The translations under genes were made by a program, and so were the position numbers. Source: Phoronis australis (lineage: Eukaryota; Phoronida; Phoronidae). Taken from it: 62,000 nucleotides of DNA. Under the pieces are notes generated by a model. It was not told the origin of the DNA. It saw only the letters and a list, made by a program, of their open reading frames with translations, and did not search any database. Where the stretch lies: NCBI GenBank assembly GCA_002633005.1, contig NMRA01000355.1:270310-332309 (forward strand), in the 5' to 3' direction. Positions 23,911 through 34,153 of the stretch are shown here, one piece after another. The stretch's first letter is position 1. Every line of letters begins with the position of its first letter.

Positions 23911-26900
23911 CCCGAGTTCCACGACCATGTCCATGAGTTCATCGTCTGCCGCCCAATTCACTCCACTACCCACAACCAGGGCCTGCAACGTGTGTCGCTG
24001 CAGCACTATCTTGTCCGTGATTTCTTCAAGATGCTTTTTCGACCTGGAATACAGTACGGATACTAATCCCATATACTGACCATAGGGGGACTGATGGTTG
24101 GTTTATGTAACAGAATAATCAGTCTCAGGCAAGGCTTGACAACACAGCCTAATGCTTCTAACAGAAACCTGGTTTCTAACAGAAGCCTCCCTCTAATGAA
24201 AGCTGGGAGTTTAGGTACCCTGAAGTTCCTAAACGCCAGGTCTCCAAAAGAACCTGGGTCCCCAATAAAAGTCGGGTCTGTCTTCTTCTCTAACAATGAG
24301 ACAAAGCTCTGAACTTAAGATTGCAATTTTGGAAAATGCGTTTTTTTGCTCTGTTTTCAGTGTAGTTTCGGCCTAGTATCGGAGCTTCCTGCAGACGGAC
24401 CCATCCTTAGCTATCACAGGTGAGCGTGGGTGAGGAAAATTTTCTGCAGATACATCCAGGAAATGGAAAGATGAAAACTGTACCAAATGTGAATTTTCCT
24501 TCAAAAATTCCTACCTGAAGGGTGTCATACATCAACAATGCCATGAACTGACTCTTCTAGTTTCAATTTTTGTGCTGTCTACAGAACTGGAAAAACCTTA
24601 GTGTAAATTCGCCTCTTCCGAATATACAATATCATCTGGACTTATATTTGGATTCGACTTCTGGTCTCTAAACTGATATACTTAGAATAGTCGACCCAGA
24701 CTTATTTACAGAAAACTCTTAATAAACTGAGGTCTGTTATGAAAGTCTTCTAATAAAGGATGGGTCTGGAAAACACTTTAGAGTCTATACAGAGGTTAAC
24801 AGCCAGTAATCACCAGAACAAATTAAACTAGGTGACACAACTGCCACTCAGTACAACCAAGGAGAATATTGTAGTTTTGTCATGATAGAAATTGGATATT
24901 TATGAATAAGACCATCATGGCACGAATAACCCGCCAATGTTGCCACATTAGATGCATTTGAAAATCCCAGAATTTTGCAGAAACCATTTTACAGGAATCG
25001 TTTCCACTAATCTGTTGTCTCTGCATAAGGTTAAGAATCCCAGCAAGACATTAGATTGATAACATTTGTATGTTTGTTAGTTGAATAAATCAGAGTCCGA
25101 GCATCAGCCGAGATGTTGCCATTGGCTGCGAGTGGCTTGTAAGTTTAATTCAGTAAATGTATCTTAACTTACGAATAAATTATCCACAGTTTATCTTGCA
25201 AAATTTAATGGAACACCGAATCCAGGCAAATCTTTTGTTCTAATGCAAAAACATTTACTAATAAAAATTTGCCATAAATCCTGGAATAATTTTAAGGTAA
25301 TTTTTACAAACATTTTAGGAACTGTGCTTTTGATTCAGATAAAGGATGCCTAGGGAAATGTTGATTAACACAACTTACAGATCATTCTCCACGATATTTT
25401 ATAGAAACAGAAAAAATGCAACTTTTGAATACAAGCGAAGAGTGTCAGAATATAGTCTGACAGTATTTTTAGTTGAATTGTTTTGTTTTGTTATTCCGTT
25501 TGATTGGCATGAACCCTGAGTTAAGTACAGTGATGATGTAATTTGTTTACTACAGAATAGCATGGAACTTTCTAGAAGACTGAGGTCAGAACAGTGATGA
25601 TGTAATTTGTTTACTACAGAATAGTATGGAACTTTCTAGAAGACTGAGGTCAGAACAGTGATGATGTAATTTGTTTACTACAGAATAGTATGGAACTTTC
25701 TAGTAGACTGAGTTCAGTAATGATGATGTAATTTATTTACTGCAGTATTGTGTGGAATTGAACTCTCTAGAAGACTCTGGCATGACAGTGATTAATGCAG
25801 TCTGGAATATTCTAGAGACTAATACATGTTTGTAGAATGGTTGGGTAGATTCAGGAAAGTTCTAGAATGTGCTTGAATTGATGTAAAGTTCCAGAACAAT
25901 GCATAAGGCTATAAATACATAAGCACGGGTTTGTGTTAGGCAGATCAAGTCGGGAGATCAAGTGAGATCAAGCCAGTTCAAGAAAGATAATCAGGAGAAC
26001 TACAGTTGAGTTGAAGTGAAGAGAATCAGCAGTTACACTGATAGTCAATAGAGAGCCAGCTATAGAGACAGCAGGTTATTGAATCGACGAGTGTAACAGT
26101 TGCTGAACGTGTCTCAAAAGTTCATTACAAGTCAAGGCTTCGCAGCACTGGCTGGAGCATAAACATACATTACGTCGCACGTTTTGTTTGAGTAGGCTTG
26201 TGAATGTACGGTCAGGATTAATAAAGGATTAACTCGAACCAGTATTCAGTCAATCGTCGCACCAAAAGCTATTAGCACCGGTCTGGAACAACCTACGCCC
26301 ACCCACGTGACAAAGAGCTGCTACAACTTTTTCTAACATGAAACCGTGATTGCCAAATGTGTATTTTTACATTTATGCCCTAAACAGTATTCTACAAGGA
26401 GCAAGATCCAATTAAAGGCTATTTTTTAAAACAAAATGTGTTTGGACTTACCGCTGAATGGCTGTATTGTCTGTGAATTGCTGTGACATGGACGTCTGCA
26501 ATGTCCGACTTTCTTGTAGTTGGGACATTAAGTCACGATTCAGCACTTTGATATCTGCGCAAATACAACAAACAGTGTTTAGATACAGAACTTTCCTTTA
26601 ATTCAAAAATCCTTGGAACTCCATAATGTCAAAACAGCATTTTTGCAGCAAAAAGTTGTTGGCAATATATTTACCACCTGCAGAATTGGTATCAGAGAAA
26701 GAAAGGCGGCTGTAAAAAGTTGCTAAATAGGGTTAGCGTACAAAAGATGGACATGACAACGAAAAGTACTCATTTATGTATTTCTAAGTGCATAAAAAAA
26801 ATATTTTCACATTCATTAGCTCAAGGCTCCCTCAATTGTCAGAACTGTGCATTCGAAACAATGGTTTTTGACTAAAGGTGCGACAGTTAATCGAATTGTA

Positions 26901-29900
26901 ATCGCAAAGCGGAAGCAACGGTACCGATTTTGATGTTGATGTCCCAATTTTCGCAGTAAGGCGCCTCATTCAAAAAGATGGCTTATTTGTATCTTTTTAA
27001 AAGTATCATTGAAACATTGAACAAATAAACACCCCAGAATCATTCACTAGTTGGAATCTTTATAATATTTGCCATTTTTATCTTAACTTTTTGAAAATAA
27101 TATCTTTGTTACAACAGGTATTGCATAACCACGTTTCCAAACAAAAATGGCTACATCCAATACCTCTTTGGAGCCTTCGCCTTCAACAAGGCAAAGATCA
27201 TTTGCGAAAAAATGAATTACATTTGAAAAACAAATTTGATAAAATCAGATTCCAGATAAAAAGAAACAAATCAAATTCCTAAAAATGTGTATCATATGCG
27301 TGCACCCAGCCTAAATTATAGGGAGGGCTCGAATTGTGGACAATGTGGACCTTTTATTAACAAAAAGGCGGGGGACTAAAAAACGGAGTACCCCATTCAG
27401 AGCTGTGAATTGTGCATTCGCGCCTTTTTGGTGGACTTTGGCTACATTTGGAGCATCATAACGCAGAAATGACCGATCGGATTCATGTAAACCTATCAGA
27501 TACCAAAACGCTGTTGGGAATAGCTCCCAACAATTGTAATATTGGTTTTAAAATGTCCCATACATTTTTGACTTTTGTAAAAAAAAATCAAAAGTTGTAT
27601 AACATAAAAAATGAAATGATAAATTTAGAAAACTACAACAGGATTTCGAGATTTCATTTTGAGCAATTATATCAAATAAAATTTGGTCACATCATTCATA
27701 TCGTTGTTTTGTTACGAATTAATTTTTTTTGCTAAATTTTACTAAAAAGATGTCATGCGATCCAATTAATGGCAGATTGGCATAAAGACAAGGCTTTCTA
27801 CTTTCAGAAAATGTATACTTTCACAGAGTGATAATGTAATTTTGCAGATATTTGGCTAGAGACATAGAATTGAGGAGAATGTCCTGCATAACTTTGAGCC
27901 AACCTAAACCATCCTTGGTAACCAGCACATCACCCACACACCAAAACTTGCAAACACAACTTCTCTCCCATAGGTGACTCAGACCGTTACACTAAGGAAG
28001 TGACCTTTGAACTCTTTAACAAGGCTCTCACCTCTGCTCTGTTTTTGTAAATCTAACAGTTCTGTCTGCATTGTCTTTATTTCTCCATCATTGAGAAGGA
28101 TCTCTGAGACCAGTGACGCCTGCTTCTTTGTATACTCCACCAGAGATCTACAGAAGCCAAATCACTTACCAAGTTTGTTTTATGTACATAGCACTTGTAG
28201 TGTTGTCAACTGTCAATAGATGGCATTAGTATACAGATTTATGACCAAGTGACATTCTTTCATTGTTTTGTGGAGATCACTGTTTGGCAGCTTTAACAAA
28301 CACAATTGCATCCTAATGCTCATTTCCTTACACAAATAACAATACCATTTCAAACCATATGGTGTAGCTGCAGTGATAAATAGGCAGATCTACAGGGACC
28401 CTGGATAACCCCTCCTGCCGTGGGAATGACCCACTACACGGCCTGTCTGGTGTTGGGGTCACCTCACAACCTCCTGAGACAAATGTGAATTCACATGTCA
28501 CTAAAAATTTATGAACGCGTTGAACTCGCCAACAGCCATCAAGAAAATATGTAAGTAGACGCACTCTTTAGGAGTATCTCCGGCTGGGCCAGGCGTGTGG
28601 CTGCCAAACAGGTTCTTCTGTAACTCAGCACCCAACTGAAGTCTGTAAAACAAACAATGCACAAGTTAGTTCCATCGCACTTAAGGTCAAGTTTTTTTCA
28701 TTGCTGTTAATAATGTGTGTAAAATCGGAAAATTTGCATAAAATGTACTGGAAGCTCTCAGCAACTGAAAAAAAAGATTTTTTTAAATAATTGTTTATTA
28801 TGAAATATTCAGTACAATAAATATACATTGTCCAGAAAGCGCCAAGAGGCATTGTATCTGGGTTAAACAGATGAGAATAGAATATTCTTAAAAGGCGAAA
28901 TCGGCACTTCATGATACTATGCTATGAGTACACCCTATTTTGTAGACACGAATTCATAACTGAAAGCCACAAGTATGGTGGTCTTATATGGAAGTATTTA
29001 TTATAAGAAATTAATTCAAACACTCAGGTAAACCTAAGTGTACAAACATTTCAAACATTTAAGAGAATAATTACATGAATGATGGCTTGTTTTTTGGTAT
29101 TTTTGACAATTGGTTTTAAGAACTTTAAATTAAGTGTCAAACAAACCGTTTCATAAGAAGTTCCTTGACTGAGTTCTGAGAGGAGACCTTGAGAAGTTGC
29201 ATGGACAAGCGGTATATCCTGAAATTACAAAATTTATAGGTGTCCTAAACAAGTCACTATTGAAATTTACTAGTAAGTGGTACAACCAAGGTTTCAAAAA
29301 TTGGTCATCTGCAATGGGTTTCCCAATTTCTCAAGGCGTCCATGACCCATAACGTGTGATAGCGTTTTTATGACCTCAAGTCATATATAGTTTTCCATAT
29401 CTAATATCATTTCTAAGCCAACCTTTTTATTCTTGGCAGGCCTATGAGCTTCTAGGATGTCCTAGCCAGGGTGACTTAAGTTGAGTCAGGTTGCCTATCT
29501 GGATCCGCGCCACACCATATACCATGAAAGTGTCCATTTTTGTCTGAGAGAAATATAGCTTTTCACCACCATGAGTCGGTCTACCGTCTTGTGATTTTAA
29601 CATTGGAGGAGATTTTTGGGCTTGGTGAGGGGAATTTCGTGAGATTATTTAAATATTGTTCACTCAGCAAACGTCGAGGGCCAGGAAATTTACAGATTTA
29701 AATGATTACAGGATACTCTGAATGGGGTTTGTTGTGTTGACTGTCTCTGATACTAAATATGCTGCCACAAACTGAAAGTATTCCCAGTTCAAATCAGTCA
29801 CTATCACATGATCAAATGTTATCATTTCATTATAAAATCACATTATTACAGTAACTAATATTGTGACAAGTTATTAACCATTCCTCGTAACTTCATGTTA

Positions 29901-31099
29901 TATGAGCCACGATCAGATGTGTAGTTAAGTGCTTCATATTTCCTTTCGGTATTGAAAACGTTCATTCGTGGAGGATCCCAGAGGCGGATCTAAGATTTTG
30001 AGTTGGGGGGAGGGCAAAGTATTATCCAGGATTTTCCCAGTCACACATTCGGACCCCTGAACTGCCAAATCATACCTGGGGAGAATTTTAGGAAGGGCAT
30101 GGCCCCCTTGGCCCCCTCTCTAAATCCACCTCTGGATCCCTAAAAATATTTTCAACATGGTATCCTATATTTCATTATACATACTCTTCAATACACTTAG
30201 CACTGTCATCAGGGACAGGGGAGTCGTCTTTGGCTGAAACACAAAGATGAGAATGAGTGCTAAAATGTAGAACAGTAACTACACTATACAACAAATAACA
30301 TAAGGTAGCATTCAAGGTTATCGCATTTGAGCATACAATCTGTGCGTTTTTCGGGGACGAGACTTGCTGCTAGCATGCGCTTTTGATGATGTCAAATAAC
30401 AGAAGTCAGTGTTTTTCAATATATAAATATGTAATTCACAACATGATGAAACAATCTATGACAGAAATTTTGCCAAGACCCAACAGTTACATTTCACTTT
30501 TATCTCACAACAGTGAATAACCTAACACTGGTATTTAACCTGAAAGCACACCTTCAGTTGAGCACAAACAAAAACACAGGTCTTATAAAAATATCACCAT
30601 TTTTGTACGTTTTAGAAGAAAGAGAGGGGAATCAAGAAAGTGGAGGCTTGTACGCTTGCGAAAAAGTTGATAATTGTGAATGGTGCCTTGGCGTTTCAGT
30701 CTACCAACAGCAACACCATCTACAGTTCATTCACAAAACCAGCCAACTTCTTGTCATATCATTGCTTTGGACAGCCATTTCTGAGACATGACATTGCAAC
30801 GTTAGCCAAATTTGGAATTGTTCTAGGATAATATATAAATTTTTTGGATAACGCGACCTTTCGTTGACCATCAGTTTACCTGCGACGACAGCTGTCTCCA
30901 GCATCATTTTGCGTGTTTCCAGCCATTTCTGAGTTTTGCCAAGTTGCGAAATCACATAAAGCTCATTATCGTCATCATCAATGCTTTCCTGACTGTTTCC
31001 TTGGCTTTGGTTCTCGTTTGATCGTGATGTTTCTCCAACTCTAGATACGTGTGCGCGTGCTCTAGACACAGAGTTGTCCCCATCTTGGTTTTCTGCCAT
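23893..31099 (-). CDS. CENPH: Centromere protein H (CENP-H), complete spliced gene
   Basis: CENP-H is a coiled-coil subunit of the CENP-H/I/K/M module of the constitutive centromere-associated network, which links CENP-A chromatin to the outer kinetochore. Seven coding exons on the minus strand join in phase: 31099-30880, 30233-30185, 29218-29147, 28642-28565, 28147-28032, 26554-26452 and 24043-23893. They total 789 nt, giving 262 aa plus stop; the human protein is 247 aa. All junctions are GT..AG; the exon 4 donor (GTGCGT) is the weakest. Residues 1-50 are acidic and low in complexity. The middle is helical and coiled-coil-like, with KRLQLGAELQKNL aligning to the human RLSTALKKNLE region. 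The C terminus carries LVVGSGVNWAADDELMDMV (VNW at 241-243), the family signature. I chose the Met at 31099 (MAENQDGD) because the open frame upstream of it has no family similarity. The last four residues (PLKF) extend into repeat-like sequence. The family call is firm; exon 1 length is less certain. Confidence 0.93.
25436..26340 (+). mobile_element. LTR-like insertion in CENPH intron 6
   Basis: This segment has a TATA-like CTATAAATAC at about 25909 and a purine-rich AGATCAAG repeat just after it. An AATAAA at about 26219 follows, and an ACGTGACA..CTAACA right border is possible. TATA-to-polyadenylation spacing of about 310 bp matches an LTR layout. No internal coding region or target duplication was found, so a solo LTR is inferred, not shown. 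It lies antisense to CENPH. Confidence 0.35.
25528..25760. repeat. Tandem repeat, 64-bp unit, about 3.5 copies
   Basis: The phrase CAGTGATGATGTAATTTG starts at 25528, 25592 and 25656, exactly 64 bp apart, with a divergent fourth start near 25715. The first three copies differ at only one or two bases, so the expansion is recent. It occupies the upstream part of the LTR-like segment, where tandem enhancers are common. Confidence 0.85.
27297..27450. mobile_element. Fragment of the TGCGYGCACCCAG MITE family
   Basis: It begins TGCGTGCACCCAGCC and includes GGAGGGCTCGAA, a GCGGGGGACTAAAAAACGG block and a GTGCATTCGCGCC block. These are all shared with the foldback element at 20.05-20.48 kb. The right end is not clear. 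It sits in CENPH intron 5. Confidence 0.55.
29982..30137. mobile_element. hAT-like MITE, GGCGGATC ends
   Basis: The left end CAGAGGCGGATCTAAG and right end CTAAATCCACCTCTG are inverted repeats of about 14 bp. The body contains GAGAATTTTAGGAAGGGCAT, which is an inverted match to part of the element at 62-201. The flanks share GATCC but no clean 8-bp duplication. It lies in CENPH intron 2, close to the exon 2 donor. Confidence 0.6.
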
Positions 31100-32613
31100 C
31101 TCACATTCCCTTGTTGACGATGTCTTATAAAAGAACAAAATGTGGTATAACGGTAACCTCAGGAGAATTCCGTCCAATTGGGTGAATGAAATTCATAAAG
31201 TGTTGAGCGTAAAAGTACTCAATCAGGGAAATTCAAGTTTGGTAATTTGAAAAGAGTGACTATCAAGACTACAATAATACCAGCGGAATTAAAACAGATC
31301 AGAGCAATTCACTAAGTAATACAAAGATCGAGCACTTCTTTTTAGTACTTTTAGAGGGAAATCGCCCGACATTATCACAAATCATCAAACTCATTGTTTA
31401 TTCTCAGGCAAAGAATGTTTATGTGCTTATGTTTACTAGTATTAACTCAGTCCCTCACCAGGTGTCTCTTGATGTGACACCCCAATATTTTCTTTGTCGC
31501 TTTTCATGCCAAAGCAAGTGAAAATTTCACGGGTGGCGCAGCACTAAAAAAAGTGGGGGCTAAAGCCTCCTTAGCCCCCCTGTGGTGCACCGCCTATAGA
31601 CCATCCATGTGCAGCGTAGCACTGAAAAAAGTGGGGGTCCCCCTATGCCTATGGTGCGCCGCCCATGCAAAACCAGTGCTAAACGTTAAGCTAACTGCTC
31701 GATTGCATTACTCCACTAGTTAGCGATCAATGACATCACATGTCCATGCCATAGGGCATAGGTGTCCACACACTACCACTTCCACTACTTTTGGTACTAG
31801 TGACAGTGTAGTGTTTGTTATCGTTATCCAAGAATAGTCTACGCCGGGCAATCATTGAAAAACGGACCAGTTAATCAACACCATTGACACAGACTTAAAA
31901 CCGGAGACAGTTCAGCCGCCAGATACTACAAGTTTGAGCGCCTACCACGATATCATCTGATCATCCTGATCATACTCATAGGCAACTTGTCTTTGAATTG
32001 TTCACTGAAGTTCGATTTTTGCGCTTCTGTCCTATGTGTGGTCTGATAACAGCAACTGTGATAAAACTTCGTCAGTAAATTGTTTTCTTGCCTGTGATTA
32101 CAACTTTATAAAGATTTTGGAGCTGTTAGGGTAGCAGAAACATATTTAAACGTATTAAACTGGGGATATTGAAGAAATTATATAGCAATTTTGCTTTTGA
32201 AATGTTTTGATATTTACATGGGATAAATTAGTAGCTGCGTTATTTTTATGGCACGTTCGTCTGGAGCGGGAAAAGCAGACAAGTTGAAAATATTTTTTGT
32301 GGAAGTACGGTGGTGTCGGTTTTGGTTAGATTTCTAGTTCCGTGATTCATTATCGCCTTCTATAGCTAGTGAATTTAAGAGGCTTGTCTTGAGTAGGAGA
32401 GTAGGTCATGTCATGATGTCATTGTCAGAGCAGACAATTTGCCGTGAATCTCGCGTGTGAATGACAATGTCAGAGACATTTAATATGCCGTGTTGTTGTA
32501 CAACTGTGCTATAAGCGGGTATACAGGACATGCCATTCAGAACTTAGAAGGGTATCCTCATCACGACAAGTTTACCTATGGTTGCTGGCCAGATATAACG
32601 GACCGTGATTTAC
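31100..32613. promoter_or_regulatory. Upstream region of CENPH, promoter expected
   Basis: This stretch lies between the CENPH start and the TIR element. No TATA box or single clear core promoter could be picked out. It contains the short repeat blocks at 31.5-31.7 kb. The CENPH promoter must lie here or in an unseen 5' exon; this is inference from gene orientation. Confidence 0.25.
31525..31675. repeat. Dispersed GCGCACCAT/GGCGGCGCA repeat
   Basis: Two similar blocks of about 75 bp, each with GCACTRAAAAAAGTGGGGG followed by poly-C and GTGGTGCACCGCCTAT or ATGGTGCGCCGCCCAT, lie side by side. A third copy is at 60870-60925. The GGTGGCGCAGCA..ATGGTGCGCCGCC ends are partly inverted, suggesting a miniature DNA transposon. 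Confidence 0.5.
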
Positions 32614-33433
32614 ACAGAGTGTACCTAATTATCGGACGGAACCTAAATATCGGACATTTCATAGAATCTTACTTGAAGCATAATCTGAGAATTAAATGAC
32701 ACCAATTTTTGTTCCGTTGTAATGCATTCAATGTCCGGCACCGTCTCGTTTTTTTACAGCGTTGCCTCGTTTTGATTTCACCGAGAGAGGGTGCAATTTA
32801 GACCCTCGGCCTAAAATGGACGACCGCATAAATCGGTTATAAAAGTTGAAAATAAAATCTTTTTCCACAATGACACCATCTCATTGAACAGACAATATGT
32901 CACTGTTCCATTTTTTAGTTTGTTTTTAAACTCAAGTCAAACCCCGACCGCGCACGTGCGGGTGTCATATCAAGAAGCCTAAGTGATACTAAAAACTGCA
33001 GTGAGTTTGTACGTGCTTTAGTCGTCTGCACTAGTTTCTCGAAACGACTTGGCGCCGTCATCAGATTTCATTTTATGGATAATTTTGTTGCGAATGGACC
33101 TGGGTTCTAGCAGCATATATGTCAAAACACTCGAGCTGACATTTGGTGACAAGGTCCCCGCGGCCATTACATGGTTAGTCAGTTTTCCGCGGTGTGGCGT
33201 ATGGAGAAGCATGGTGTCCGATATTTAGGTTCTCCGCAGGTTTGGTTGTTGTGTTTTTTGAAGATCAGTCGGAACATAAATGTGGCTTTCAGTGACAAGA
33301 GTATATGGTAACAGAACAATTCCGTGAAGGTAAATCTTCATTTCAGCAAAGAATTTACAACAATCCGTAGTATTTTCAATTAAATATAATGCAAAATGTG
33401 CCAAAACGTCCGATAATTAGGTCACTTGACTGT
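32614..33433. mobile_element. Non-autonomous TIR transposon with subterminal repeats
   Basis: The ends carry inverted ACCTAATTATCGGACG (left about 32623-32638; right complement at 33407-33422). The similarity weakens outward to about 27 bp. A second inverted pair, CCTAAATATCGGACA (32642-32656 and complement at 33215-33229), lies inside it. Two nested inverted copies of a CCTAAWTATCGGAC word are typical transposase-binding arrangements. The interior of about 0.8 kb has no transposase-like frame. The element separates CENPH from the membrane-protein gene. Confidence 0.65.
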
Positions 33434-34153
33434 ATTGAACCAGAACGCAAGGCCCGTTAATTGTTATTGGCTGCATTCGCGGCGATTCGCCCAGTGATTG
33501 CTTGGTTCACTGAGACTTGGAGTCCGTTTGCCGATTTCAACCAATTCTCGTTTTTTCATTTGACAATGTCCTACTGCATGTATCTCTTGAGTGAAGTATT
33601 CAAATAAAAACTAGTCTATTTGTCACTGTACTAGGTTGAGTGGATTTTGATGTGCATGCATGAGTCTTTTCCTACAGTTGCTGTAACTCTCCTTAGAGTA
33701 TTAGTTGCATTTGTCAATTTAGCAGACTTTGTAAGGAGTTGTCATGCTTGATCCAACTTTTAAAGTCTGTCAAAGGTTACAGTACATTGTATTAGAGAGT
33801 AAGATGGAAAAGATTTACCATTTTTGTTGTATGGCATAAGACTTCTTACATTAAATATTAGCTTTGACCAGAGCTATTAGACAACAATGTCCATTGTTTT
33901 TGATTTTATGCATATTCCCAACTCACTCGGCTGTCTGCCAGACATTTGTCGAAATCACGGTGGTGTATGTATACCATGTAAATAAAATGTTTAAAATACT
34001 GCTATTATTTAACAAGTGAAAATTAAGTTCAAACTGTTGGACTGTGATTGCAGTGATAGAGGGTTCGATTCTTCATTGCGGCACATTTCAAGAATTAAAA
34101 CAATTTTCGTGCCGATAATATCCTTTTAATGGTCTTTCGTTTCAGAATTTCAG
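33434..34153 (+). promoter_or_regulatory. Probable promoter region of the membrane-protein gene
   Basis: It contains an inverted CCAAT box (TTATTGGCTG near 33471), an E2F-like TTCGCGGCGATTCGCC and a second CCAAT (CAACCAATTC near 33538) within about 80 bp, in a locally GC-richer patch. This is the usual composition of a TATA-less promoter and lies 0.6 kb before the coding start. The start site and any 5' non-coding exon are not determined. Confidence 0.3.

Noticed and set aside
30513-30831. Overlapping plus-strand frames of 92 and 63 codons
   Set aside because: They lie in CENPH intron 1 on the opposite strand, with no domain.
34020-34090. tRNA-like GGGTTCGATTC
   Set aside because: Only a B-box-like word is present; no A box or cloverleaf.
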